Shown here: piece by piece, positions 1 through 11,297 of the stretch
Layout of the letters: each line of letters opens with the position of its first letter
Position numbering within the stretch: the first letter of the stretch is position 1
Assembly: GCA_037179385.1 (NCBI GenBank)
Contig: CM074193.1
Coordinates: forward strand, 43,615,082-43,679,081
Length of the DNA: 64,000 nt
Direction of reading: 5' to 3'
Source: Holothuria scabra
Lineage: Eukaryota > Echinodermata > Holothuroidea > Aspidochirotida > Holothuriidae
Notes under the pieces: model-generated
The model's input: the letters and a program-made list of their open reading frames with translations, nothing else
Database searches by the model: none
What the model was told of the DNA's origin: nothing
Program-made: the position numbers and the translations under genes

Positions 1-20
1 AATATGTCTGGTATGAATTA

Positions 21-1488
21 AACCAGAAAGCCAAAAGGCTTAGTGATTCCTTGCCATCAAATACCTTACCTGCTTTCAAATTGACAGTGCTTGATAGATT
101 TTTCTTTACATTTTAGGCACAGAATTTTTGCAATTTTACCCCTGGTGACCTCAAATGACCTTTGACCTCTACCAAAAACAATAGGCTTCTTTCTCTCAAC
201 ATGACAAATCTATATACCAAATATGAAAAGTATCTTTTACTCTTATCTGGAGATATTGTGTTTATAAGCCATTTTCGAAGTTTTGGCAATTTTACCGCTG
301 GTGACCTCAAATGACCTTTGACCTCTACCAAAAGCAATAGGCTTCTTTCTCTCAACATGAAAAATGTATACACCAAGTATGAAAATTGTCGGGCAATCCT
401 ATCTGAAGATATCATGTTTACAAGCCATTTTCAGTGTTTTCACATTTTTACCGCTGATGACCTCAAATGACCTTTGACCTCAGCCCAAAACAATAGACTT
501 CTTCCTCTCAACATGACAAACCTATATACCAAGCATGAGAAGTGTCGGTCACTCCTATCTGAAGAAATCATGTTGAAAAGCCATTTTCGGGATTTTCCCA
601 ATTTTACCGCTGGTGACCTCAAATGAACTTTGAATTCTACCAAAAACAATAGGGTTCTTTCTCTCGACATGACAAATCTATATACCAAATATGAAGAGTA
701 TCTGTCACTCCTTTTTGAAGATATCGTGTTTACAAGCCATTTTCAGTGTTTTCGCGATTTTACCGCTGGTGACCTGAAATGAACTTTGAATTGTACCAAA
801 AACAATAGGGTTCTTCCTCTCAACATGAAAAATATATATACCTAATATGAAGAGTGTTGGTCTCTCCTAACTGAAGATATCATGTTTACAAGCCATTTTC
901 AGTGTTTTCACATTTTTACCGCTGGTGACCTCAAATGACCTTTGACCTCTACCAAAAATAGGGTTCTTCCTCTCAACATGACAAATCTATATACCAAGTA
1001 TGAAAATTGTCAGGCAATCCTATCTGAACATATCGTGTTTGCAAGCCATTTTCGGCGTTTTCGCAATTTTACCGCTGGTGACCTCAAATGACCTTTGACC
1101 TCTACCAAAAATAATAGGGTTCTTTTTCTCAACATGACAAATCTATATACCAAGTATGAAAAGTGTCGGTCACTCCTATCTTAAGATATCGTGTTTACAA
1201 GCTATTTTTGAAATTGTCGCAATTTTACCGCTGGTGACCTCAAATGACCTTTGACCTCTACCAAAAACAATAGGGTTCTTCCTCTCAACATGATAAATCT
1301 ATATACCAAATATGAAAAGAGTCGAACATTCCTATCTTAAGATATCGTGTTTACAAGCAAGTGTCACAAACACACACACACACACACACACGCACACACA
1401 CACACTCACACACATACACACACATACACACACACACACACGACATCACCATCGCATACATTCCTTGCCTGCCTACGGCAAGGAATCA
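21..1488 (+). mobile_element. Non-autonomous element with internal ~155-bp tandem units, copy 1
   Basis: The left end carries a small hairpin (AAGCC-AAAA-GGCTT, about 29-42) followed by TGATTCCTTGCCAT at 44-57. The right end is a hairpin, ATTCCTTGCC (1460-1469) against GGCAAGGAAT (1477-1486). Between them lie about eight degenerate units of roughly 155 bp, recognisable by ACCGCTGGTGACCTCAAATG near 138, 293, 450, 605, 763, 917, 1068 and 1226, then a (CA)n tract. The same order of parts recurs at 2763-3902 (inverted) and 42251-42903, which defines it as a family. No protein is encoded; reading frames here are by-products of the repeat. The superfamily is unknown. Confidence 0.75.
1369..1442. 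repeat. (CA)n microsatellite
   Basis: An almost pure CA run with a few CG and TA interruptions. It sits at the same place, just before the right-hand hairpin, in all three copies of the surrounding element (about 2805-2828 inverted, and 42817-42856), so it is a constituent of the element. His-Thr repeat reading frames over it are artefacts. Confidence 0.9.
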
Positions 1489-1642
1489 ATAATGGGTCCG
1501 TTAAAAAGCGTTTTCAGTATTACCAGTCACAGCATTCAATGAACATCCGGCAAACTACCGGACATTTCTTCTGCTGACCCGCGAAGTTGCCGACAATGAT
1601 TCGTAGACTAGCCGGTTATATCTTTCCGAGGAGTGCCGCTTT

Positions 1643-1700
1643 AACACAGATGCATTTGCTCTTTAGCTATAACACAGATGCATTTGCCCTTTAGCTCTTT
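1643..1700. repeat. 28-bp direct duplication next to the tail exon
   Basis: AACACAGATGCATTTGC occurs at 1643 and again at 1671, each followed by TCTTTAGCT or CCTTTAGCT. It lies immediately past the stop codon of the minus-strand tail exon and would fall in its 3' untranslated region. Confidence 0.7.
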
Positions 1701-1712
1701 AACGAGTTCAAT

Positions 1713-2275
1713 CTAGTCCACCGTAGATGGCAACGACACATCTGGATCCATATACAATGGTTGAGTTATCATTGTCGTAGATGGAATGTCATCTTTTTGT
1801 TCACTATCAGCAAAAACTACCAAGCGTCTACAGTATTGTCCATCATCTAGGAATGTTTTCTCCACATCATCATATGTTGTACTGTTGAGTTGTCTTTTCT
1901 TTGTCGTAGATGGATTGGCATCTATTTGTTTACCATCATCAAAAGTGTCTATGCGTCTAGAGTACTGTTCCTCATTCAAGACTGATAGTTGCACTTCAGC
2001 ATATGTTGCATCGTTTGGTTTGACAAGCAAAGGTGAGTCGGTATCTTTTCGGCATTGAAAATATGAGTTTGTTACAATAGGATCTGCAGATGTTAATCTA
2101 GGACCATTTTCGCTCAATGAATTCGTCTTTGGTTGAGCTGATTTTGACGGCGATGAGTTCGGCCACTGATTTTGCCGACGCGATCTAAGTATACTACCCC
2201 AAGACACAAGTACAGCCAAAACGATTAACGTTACAACGGTGACCGTCGAGATAACAATGACCGGAACAGGTTTTC
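1713..2275 (-). CDS. Terminal exon: transmembrane helix and tyrosine-rich cytoplasmic tail of an Ig-type receptor
   Basis: The open frame runs from 2297 to a TAG at 1713-1715. A pyrimidine-rich acceptor ends in CAG at 2278-2276, so the coding exon probably starts at 2275 in phase 1, and the upstream ATG at 2297 is intronic. A hydrophobic helix (about residues 11-33 of the open frame) is followed by the basic stop-transfer residues RSRRQ and a ~155-residue polar tail. The tail holds a 43-residue module in two tandem copies: Tyr99 and Tyr112 in the first, Tyr142 and Tyr155 in the second, visible also in the DNA. TxYxxV around Tyr142 matches the immunoreceptor switch-motif consensus, Tyr99 is in a related YxxV context, and Tyr182 lies in YMDP, a YxxP SH2-ligand type. 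By inference this is the signalling end of a phosphotyrosine-regulated surface receptor, probably the one whose ectodomain is at 20423-21593. A mis-joined exon of another membrane protein is possible. Confidence 0.6.
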
Positions 2276-2297
2276 CTGACGAATGGAAAGTAAACAT

Positions 2298-2762
2298 TTT
2301 AACTTTAATAACTAGGTAGTACTTACAGAAATTTAAAATTGATCATGTTGATCACATATGGAGCTAATTTTAAGTTACCAATCAGATATAACAACACTAA
2401 TCCTGCTCCTGGCATATAGGCACACCTCATAAACTACTTATACGTCAATGGAAGTAATAATTAGAATTTGCAACACAGTGTGTTACAATAACAAGAGTGA
2501 AACGAATGTTAAACAGTTTCTACTTCCCATTTTTTTTTTTTAAATTATGGTTAAAGTGTTCTTCAAGTCGAAAAAATTCAAAAATATGTATTAAAAGGCA
2601 TAAAAAATGAATCCTTATAGTCAAACTCCCATCATCATAGGACATTCATGAGCTGAGACATAAAATGTTGAAGTTTATTCATTCAACCTAAAATGGTATA
2701 TGGCGCAATAAGTTGGGATGTCATTGTAGAACTATTCAAATTAAAATCTTTGTATGGTTTTT
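2298..2762. other. No feature seen
   Basis: AT-rich sequence between the tail exon and the inverted repeat element. It has no reading frame, structured repeat or RNA gene that I can support; it is probably intron. Confidence 0.5.
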
Positions 2763-3902
2763 GATTCCTTGCCATAGCCAGGCAAGGAATCTATGCGATG
2801 GTGATGTAGTGTGTTTGTGTGTGTGTTTGAACCACTTGCTTGTTAACACGATATCTTAAGGTAGGAATGTCTGACACTTTTCATATTTGGAGTATAGATT
2901 TGCAATGTTGAGTGAAAGAACCATTTTGTTCTTGGTAGAGGTCAAACGTCGTTTAAGGTCATTTGAGGTCACCAGCGGTAAAATTGCGAAAATTTCGAAA
3001 ATGGCTTGTGAACACGATATCTGCAGATCAGAGTGATTAATACTCTTCATATTTGGTGTATAGATTTGCCATGTTGAGAGGAAGACGCCTATTGTTTTTG
3101 GTAGAGGTCAAGTTCACTTGAAGCCACCAGCGGTTGAATTGCGAAAACACTGAAAATGGCTTGTAAACACGATATCTTCAGATAAAATTGACTGATACTC
3201 TTTATATGTGGTATATAGATTTGTCATGTTGAGAAAGAGAGAAACCTATTGTTTTTAGTAGAGATCAAAGGTCATTTGAGGTAACCAGTGCACTTCGAAA
3301 TGACCGCAAATGGCTTGTAAACATGATATTTTCAGATAGGAGTGACTGATAGTCGTCATATTTGGTTTATACATTTGTCATGTTGAGAGATAGAAGCCTA
3401 TTGTTTCTGCAAGAGATCAGAGGCCATTTGAGGTCACCAGCCATAAAATTGTGAAAACTTCGAAAATGGCTTGTAAACTCGATATTTGAGAGATGGACTT
3501 GTCATGTTGAGAGGAGGAACCCTATTGTTCTTGGCCAAGGTCAAAGTTTATTTGAGGTCAATAGAGGTTTAACTACCAAAGCTCTCAAATAGCTTGTTAA
3601 CACAATAAAGACCTTCAGTCTTGTCTTTTGATACAGTCCATAGGTCATGTCAGTTATTCAGAGGTCTTGAGAGAATCAAAGAGCCCTTTTGGTTGAGATC
3701 AAAGGTCATCTGGGGTAACTGGGGGTCAGTGTTTGTTGGGATTTGTAGGTTATCAACATTATATATGTGTGTTTTGATTTTTGTTAAATGAATCTTTGAC
3801 ATTCTGTGCCTAAATTGTGAAGAAAAATCTATCAAACACCGTCAATTTGAAAGAAAGAAGGTATTTCATGACAAGGAATTACTAAGCCTTTTGGCTTTCT
3901 GT
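2763..3902 (-). mobile_element. Tandem-unit element, copy 2 (inverted)
   Basis: This is the reverse complement of the copy at 21-1488. The hairpin end is GATTCCTTGCC (2763-2773) against GGCAAGGAATC (2781-2791), followed by a short (GT)n and about five degenerate ~155-bp units. The far end is the complement of the conserved CAGAAAGCCAAAAGGCTTAGT block at about 3881-3902. It is more diverged than copy 1. With copy 1 it brackets the receptor tail exon in opposite orientation. Confidence 0.75.
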
Positions 3903-3904
3903 TT

Positions 3905-5186
3905 CTATTAGTTAATGCACCTTGTTATAGTACTCTTCCTTTCATGGAGTGATGTAATTATATAAGCTCTTCCTGTGCAACATTTATGCAAGCAAAGAGA
4001 AAGTGGTCATGGTATTGAAAACATTTTAAATTTTAAAGGGAAACAAAGCAGGTTAGGTCAGTTGTAAAACAAGAAAGTCATTTATTATTGTGCTATGAAC
4101 TAATTTGTTATAAGTGAAAAAAAATCAATATTTTTTTTATCACAGCTCAAGAATGTACTATGAAGATGGGAGTTAGACATAACAGTTCAATTTCGATGCA
4201 CTTAAATATATTTTTTGAATAATTTTTTGACGTATGGTACACTTCAAGGCTGAAAGTATTTGCTGAGTGAAATCATTTCTGCCTTTACTTAAGGCTGGTC
4301 TTACCAGATCCAACAGCATATGGCGTACAGGTTGTCAGGGTAAACTCAAAAGAACTTGTGTGTTATAGTAGCTTGCTGGGTATTACAATTAAAAGGCAGT
4401 GCAGTTGTACCAGTGCCATGTCCTTCATGCATGTTTCATAATATAGCATCCTTAAAAGCAGGAAAACAAATCAGTTACCGACTTTATTCACTTTGGTCAA
4501 TGTAAAATAGCACATTTTTAGAGCGATGACTGAATAGCAATTCTGTAATTAAAAGTGTATTTCCAAGCACCAATTAAACCTATTACGCAAGCAGAGAATT
4601 TCTAACCCATGCATATACAGGTGCAGATACTTCCTATGGCCGAACGGTAAGTTACGGACATGTCCGCCCACTAAGCAAACGATCCTAACAAAAACAGTAA
4701 TGTAGGGAAAATCTTATCGGTTATGCTTCAACGTATGTATCTGGCTTGTATTTGATAAAAAAGGGGGGAAAACATGGATTTTGGAAGTCCGTTTTCAAAT
4801 TAAAATTTGGTTTAAGGATGTAGCAATGATTGAAACCTAATAAGACTTTTTGACCTCTTTGAAAATAAGCCTACCTTAGCATAGACAAATGTACAATATT
4901 GTTGTCACTACTGCTGAATAAGAGTAGAGGAAACTTCAACATTAACTTTGGTTCTTACCAGTGATGACAGAAAGAGAAATTAACCGTATTCCAATAAAAT
5001 TTAGAAGTACATTGTTTGGACTAAAACTCCGATACAGTACCTGGTCTACGAGTTGCAACAAGTTTTATCATTACCCGTCCCAATTATGACATATTCCCAC
5101 TGAAATTTATAATAAAAAAGTTAAGTGTACTGTCGTTAAAAGGTGGCACAACCCTTACTCAAAATGCATACATCGGCCATATATGA
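3905..5186. other. No feature seen
   Basis: AT-rich sequence with no reading frame or repeat structure that I can support. Probably intron of the receptor gene. Confidence 0.5.
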
Positions 5187-5510
5187 GAATTTGTATCTGG
5201 CTTAAATAAAAATTGGCAGATATAACTCGATGTAACATAAAGGAACATATGGCCCATATAAAATTTGTTATGGCTCAAATTTTATATGGGACATATATGG
5301 TCAATATATGGAAGTTTATATCTGGCCCGTATCTGGTCCAGATATGGAATTTGTATCTGGCTTCAAGAATAATTGGGCAGATATAACTTGATGTAACATA
5401 AAGGAATATATGGCCCATATAAAATTTGATATGGCTCATATTTAATATGGGACATATATGGTAGATTTATGTACGATATAGGGATTTATATCCAGGTTAT
5501 ATCTAGACCA
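5187..5510. repeat. Two tandem 160-bp units with an internal palindrome
   Basis: Units begin with GAATTTGTATCTGGCTT at 5187 and 5347 (period 160) and are rich in ATATGG and CATAT motifs. The first contains a perfect inverted repeat, CCCATATAAAATTTG (5253-5267) and its complement (5276-5290) with an 8-nt loop. The second unit holds a degenerated version of it. No coding content. Confidence 0.8.
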
Positions 5511-5879
5511 TGTATGTCTGCACCAAAATTTATCACTGCATTATCTTTGTGTAAAGCGTATCAGAAGCCTTCTGAGCCAGTTTATTATGATTAAAGACTG
5601 CCTGAACATCTCTAACAAAGTTTAATGTCCATTGTATTACATTGACTTAAGTTTTTAAAGTCGTTAAATTATTTCATAGTGAAGAAAAATACATGCCAAG
5701 ACGAGTCCACATCGAGACTTGAACGTTACATTCTCGGACAGGGTTACATTCTTGGACTTAAGTAAACAAAACTGACCACAGGATGGCTTCGAATTACAAA
5801 AGCGGTCACAGAAGGAATAGGCCCCTCAACGGATACAATGAATGCTTGTGTGTGTGCGTAAAACACATAAACAAACAGT

Positions 5880-6005
5880 TACGTCATAGGTCCGTCTCTC
5901 CTCAATTTGGGGAGTAAAGGATGTCAAAGGGAAGAGCAAATTTCCGCTCTTAGTCCCCGCAGATGAGGTGAGTCATCACTCTCAAGTGCAACCGCTCGTA
6001 AAAAA
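5880..6005 (+). repeat. Dispersed repeat, copy 1 (partner near 15320-15450)
   Basis: The block ACGTCA(T/A)AGGTCC ... GGGGAGT ... AGGAT ... AAAGGGA is shared with about 15330-15400. Both copies are preceded by a GTGTGT.CGTGCGT-like run. They are diverged, non-coding and of unknown class. Confidence 0.4.
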
Positions 6006-6488
6006 TAACGGTTCAACATCGATTGTGTCTTCGACTTGTCATGAACTGTTTTGAAGTTCCTATTTCTAAATGTTTACACTGCATTGTTGGTTGGAGTTGT
6101 TGTATGGGGCAATGTTCCAACATGAATTCTATTGGAGGTTTTAGGGTTTTTCAAATTTTACTCCCTGAATCATGGAAGAAGAAAATTGGGGCCAAAATTT
6201 CTGACCAAGCCCACATTGGAAAGTCATTTGCATATGTAATGTGTGTAATGTGTAATGTTTCAACATTCATTCCAAAATCGGCTCTTCTGGTCTTCTGGTC
6301 CGCTCTTATGATCACCGACAAATGAGCTAAATACGAGTGAAGCTTTAATAAAAAAAAAATGATATATAAAATGGTATGGGTATCCCAGGGAACCAAGCTG
6401 CTACGTCTCTAAGAAATCACAAAAGAACGCTGTGCAATATGGGTTAGTATAAGGGGGAATTCAAGTAGCATAATGTGTAGAGCAGTGT

Positions 6489-6625
6489 TGTAGTACCCGT
6501 ACCCTTACTCTAACCCGTACTCGAGTACAAGATTCCGTACCCGTACCCATACCTGTACTCATGGCCTGGTACCCATACTCATGACCTGGTATTCTTACCT
6601 GTGCCACTAGTCGTATACTCAGATA
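6489..6625. repeat. Degenerate GTACYC hexamer repeat
   Basis: Imperfect tandem copies of GTACCC/GTACTC with intervening CATGGCCTGGTACC and CATGACCTGGTA phrases. The same hexamers and the ACCTGGTACCC phrase recur at 11186-11297. It contains many GTAC restriction-type palindromes. Non-coding. Confidence 0.75.
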
Positions 6626-8795
6626 GCAACTTCAGTATACAATGATTGACAGTATACTATACAAACCAAGGTTCAGGGTGACTTCCAGAGGGTGCAGTTT
6701 TATTACATAAGGAACTACTCACCACACCAAATTTTGACAATTCCCATCAACACACTTGTCACTTATTATACATATCTACTACAATTCCCAAATGAAGATG
6801 TATGTAATTTTCAAGCTCAATCCCATGCACAGCATATTATTACTGTACTCCCTCCCCCCACGCCAGCTCCTATTATTGCTACAAAAATGCTATCTGGCCA
6901 TTGTCCGAGAGAAGTGTCTATGCGGTTAATTGCACCATTAGGGGAGGGGGAATGGGTGGTGTTTCTTGGGTTATCCTTGAATCTTCCAGTAATTCAAATT
7001 GAAGATTTGTATAACTAAGACCTAGCAAATCTGACTACTTTTGTTGAAAAAAAAAAAAACAAACAAACAAAGTGTTGGCTTTGTACTGTGGAGGGGCAAC
7101 ATTATGGTTTATCTTTGCACTGCAGGCCACATACAACAGAATTTGACCAAAATAGAATCAGCTCTTGACCAATTGTGATAGTCAGTAAATCTAAATGAAA
7201 GTGGAGTCTCATGGTCACCAACAATTTACAATTTTAATCTGCATTACGGGAAGCACAACTTAAGCCCTAAGACTGCAGTGCAACGAAGCCCTACTGTACA
7301 TACCATGGCCAGTCCACTTCCAGACATCATGTCTTTGCATTGCAATTTGCACCTGGATGTTTGATCACATGTGTAACCTAGGCCTGCCTGTGAATTGTGA
7401 TCATTCAATTTTTACTTGTCACTTTTTAATTCTCTGTCTCTCTGAATTCCCCAGGCCCATTTCTGTTAGCCCTGTTCCATGTAATGTAATGTGTGGTGTG
7501 GTATAGGGACTTAGACTGAAGGCACAGATGTACTTTTAGTGAGGTAATACTTGCAGGCTTGAAGGGGCACTCAGTGAGTCTATCACCTTTCACATTCTCT
7601 GTTTGCAGTGACTATGGGGAATTTTTAATCCATTTCCTGCCCCAAGGCAGTGGCACAGTGAAACAAATTCAACTACAGGTAATATAAGGAGCATGATAGA
7701 GTTGCTAACTTATACAATATAGCGCCAGGGTGCCTGTAGGGGCCAGTGAATAAGGATGGTGGCAATTTTTTTCATGGGGGAAGAGATTATCAATATTTAG
7801 TAGTCATATGGTGGCTGCAGCCAGACTTTTGAGTTTGGAGGGGAGGCACATAAGCCTGGAATTTTGCTAGCCTTAAATAAATTAATTGTTGCCAACATTT
7901 TCAACAAACCAAGATAAAAATGGTGTGAGTTGAGTCATTTTACTTTGACAGAATCTTATTAGTCTTGAAGGTAAGGTTGTGATGGTATATTCAGTGGAGT
8001 AGCTACTGGGGGCAGGGGGGAGGGGGGGGGCAAGTTGTCCCCCCTGAAAAATAATTTGGGGAAATTTGATGACACTGGGGAAATTTGATCCGATAAACCC
8101 TTTCCCCATTTCTCAAAATTTTTGTTAAAATAAGAAAAGTGTGAGACATTTCTCATACCTTATTCCTATTCCCATGCAACAAATTAACCCATATTTCACC
8201 AGTGTCGCATGAACCGGCCCGACTCGCGTTCCACAGAAATGTGATTGAATGTTCTCTTGTATGCGCGCGGATGTTATGATCAATGCATTCCAGGGCACAT
8301 GGAGCTGTTATTCAGGAATTTAACAACAGCTGATACAGTACAACTAACACTTAGAAGCCGTAAGCCACCTTGTACACAGTCTCTCCGTTGTACACCTTGG
8401 GAATTAAGCGAAAGGATGTGAAAAATGACAAGTCACTAACGTAGAGCCCAGAGGTTATATTGTCCTACAATCTAGTAGGGGGAAGGGTTAATTGAACTAT
8501 ACCGATTTTACTCAGTGTACATAACCACGTGGGGATGAAGCCTGAAACAATCCATGGCCTACGATAAAAATAACTTTAGTCTAGACATTAGAATGAAGGG
8601 GATCCAGAGGCATACTTAGGTTTTGTTACTTAGCCTAATCCTTCGGGGCTTACAGGCTTGTTCGGAAAATAGCTTTCTGCTCACTTGGGGTGTAACAATG
8701 AACGGGTCCATGGGTAACTTGTAGCCTTCTACACTTAACAGACTGCTTTTCTAACAGGATATCCTGTGTGATCGAGCCACTATTAGGCCTTCTTT
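6626..8795. other. No supported gene
   Basis: Unique-looking AT-rich sequence. Short open frames (for example 6692-7018) have no recognisable domain or coding-like composition. A G-rich stretch at about 8009-8030 follows CAGTGGAGTAGCTAC, which resembles a hAT-type end, but I found no partner end. Confidence 0.45.
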
Positions 8796-9770
8796 TAGTG
8801 GCGTACGAAAGGGGGACCATTGGGTCATGTCCCCCTCACAGATGCCATTTTTTCTTTGTTCTTAAAAAATACGTAGTCAAACTTTGGTAACACAGATTTT
8901 ACTTCAAAAGATAGCATATGTGGCACCAGATTGCATATAAGGACACACAATTTTTCAAATATTTTCAAAGGGGAAGGGTTTTCTAATTCCTACAAATAGG
9001 AAAATTGAGTCAAATTTCAATTTTTACTTAAAAAGGTTGACTCTGTATTCCACTGATAACATTGATAAAGATAAAGGCTACGTGTTTAGATTTTCGTTAC
9101 AAGCATAAATACGCTATTTTTGACCATCTGAGGGGTCTGGTTTTTCAAAATTTTCTTTACGCTCTACGCCAACCAATGGTGGCGCTTCGCTCAGTCTTTT
9201 GGGCAAAATTACATTTTTGGGGTCAAATTAGCTCTTGACTCTCTGATCACTTTGCAGTTGGCGAGCATATTTTGAAGGTAGCATTATATTGCAAACGACA
9301 AAAGAAGATAGCGACTGGTTAGATTCTTCGTATGAGTATGGAAAATGCTATTTCCGGCCATCTGAGGGGTCTGATTCTTTGAAGTTTTCTCTACGCCCCG
9401 CGCACACCAATAGTGACGCTCCGCTTAGATTATCTTTATAACAAAATAAAGTTTTAAAGAAAACCCACAATTCCTTTACCAATCAATACCCTTTTATTTT
9501 GACTCACAAAAGTGGGCAAATTAATGGCAAGTTATTCTCCGTATAAGATAGCATAAATGGCAAAAGAATGTATTAAGACACAAAAGTTTCAGTTTCATCC
9601 TCATGAACCAACACAATTCAACTTTTAACACTGTTCCTGTCAAAGTCGAAAATCTTGCACTATTTTGCATCTAGGCTCCTTGAAAACGTCAAAAAATTTC
9701 CCGACACCCCTCACCCTAGACCATACTGGATGCCCCGCCCCTTCTCCCAGAAATCCTTCGTACGCCACTG
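8796..9770. mobile_element. hAT-like non-autonomous DNA transposon
   Basis: The ends are inverted: (T)AGTGGCGTACGAAAGG at the left and the complement of CAGTGGCGTACGAAGG at 9755-9770. Inside, a block beginning CATCTGAGGGGTCTG occurs at about 9124 and again at about 9360 (period ~236), and an AAGATAGCATA-type phrase occurs three times (about 8908, 9305 and 9546). CAGTGGCG-type termini are common in non-autonomous hAT elements. No clear 8-bp target duplication is visible, so the superfamily is tentative. No transposase is present. Confidence 0.6.
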
Positions 9771-11185
9771 CGTAAGTACACATTAATAAACTAGATATTG
9801 TTGACCAAAATAATATACTAAGAGTTGTTATTTCCAATTGCTCTTAGTTATACTTAAAGATTAAAATGCAGGTTATATTACATAATGACATGGTGATGTT
9901 GTTATACTTGTAAATTTGAATATTTTATATCAAATACATACATTTTGACAGGGAAAAGTTTGGAGGATATTTCATACCTTTGCTCCTTGGGAAAAATTCA
10001 AGCTAGGCCACTGGGTATATTAAAGTTTTGCGAATACTTATTAAACTTGAGTGCACATAATAACTAGTGTAAGACCATTCATTAGAACTTTTTGAATGAC
10101 ATTAGCGACCCTCACTAGTACATGGCTACAGGCTACATCCCACAATACAGGTGGGAGCGTATATGTGGGAACATCTTTCATGCTATACCTATGGTTTTAG
10201 TTCTAACCTACTTCAGACCTTTATAAAACTAACACAAGTCCGAGGTTGGAAAAAGGTGTATCACACCTAAGAGCCCTCGACCCCCCCCCCCCCCATCCCT
10301 TTTGAAGCAGGTATGTAGGCCTATGTCTAAGACCCAGTATGATCCGGTAGGCCTATGTCTACAAATAGGTGTGATGATTATAGTTAAACCCTGCATTTGC
10401 TGCAAGGTTAGCAACCGTCCCCCCACCCTGAATTATTCCTCTTTACTCAGCCACAACTATCATGAAACCCACCAATGGATTCGGATCTATTTCGCTTGTT
10501 ATAGTATTGGCCGTAATTGCCTGTATTGCTGACAAAAACTTAGTCTTTCAGTATTGGTGTTTGCACTTACAAATGTAGCTATATTCATCATCATGCATCA
10601 CTTGCTCTTAGAAATCATCCTTTTCGGATTTTAGCCTCTCACTTATCTTCAATATGTCACTGTACTCATATATGCCATGAGAGTAACCGAATCTTGATTT
10701 TCAATGAATTCAAATGTCATTGTGGCCTAGGCCATAGTTTCCTACTACTTCTTCCCATTTAGGAATATGTCTTTCTGCGATGTTATAATGGGTGCGTATT
10801 GTTGTAACCAAGACTATACAATCCCTAAAAAATATTTTGCAGCACTGAAATGTGACCTGATTTGAGGCCAGATTATCAGCCTTTTAACACAGTTAGCTAG
10901 AGAGGCCCGATTTCCATCATATTTGCCATCAAGTTGTGCATGCATACCTATATTCAAGTATCTCATGATCTGGTTTCAATTTACCCAAAATGTGGTACCT
11001 CGGTTTGTGTTATGTTCGTAGGCCCCATACTTGTATATAGTCTACGGCTAGCTGGCCTGGTAGTGCCCATACCTGCATGAGTATGGTTGTCAATGGAGAC
11101 CAGTTACAAATGTCATACTCTTAAGAACGAGTTCATACTTGTACTCAAAAGACATTCACGATCGGTGAATGTCTTAGTTGGACTT
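9771..11185. other. No feature seen apart from a poly-C run
   Basis: AT-rich sequence with a homopolymer C tract at about 10270-10284. No convincing coding region or structured repeat. Confidence 0.5.
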
Positions 11186-11297
11186 GGTACCCGTACCCGT
11201 AATCGTACCCACGACCTGGTACCCGTACTCGTACCTGTACTCATAGTCTGGAACTCGCACCCGTACTCGTACTCATGGTTCCGTACTCACACTACAA
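11186..11297. repeat. Degenerate GTACYC hexamer repeat, second locus
   Basis: Imperfect GTACCC/GTACTC copies with the phrase ACCTGGTACCCGTACTCGTA. It belongs to the same family as 6489-6625, 4.6 kb away, so it is a dispersed repeat and not an isolated expansion. Confidence 0.75.

Noticed and set aside
113..688. Two minus-strand ORFs with repeated phrases such as LLRERSLLFLVEVKGHLRSP-type
   Set aside because: They are read from the ~155-bp tandem units. The internal repetition follows the DNA unit and is not protein evolution.
138..1340. CRISPR-like array from regularly spaced repeats
   Set aside because: Units are contiguous and ~155 bp long with no unique spacers, and the DNA is eukaryotic.
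1312..1577. His-Thr repeat ORFs
   Set aside because: Translation of the (CA)n microsatellite inside a repeat element.
6023..6396. Two overlapping opposite-strand ORFs of 81-100 codons
   Set aside because: They overlap each other, have no domain, and end in an A-run; treated as chance.
8009..8030. hAT element beginning CAGTGGAGTAGCTAC near 7993
   Set aside because: No matching inverted end found within the window.
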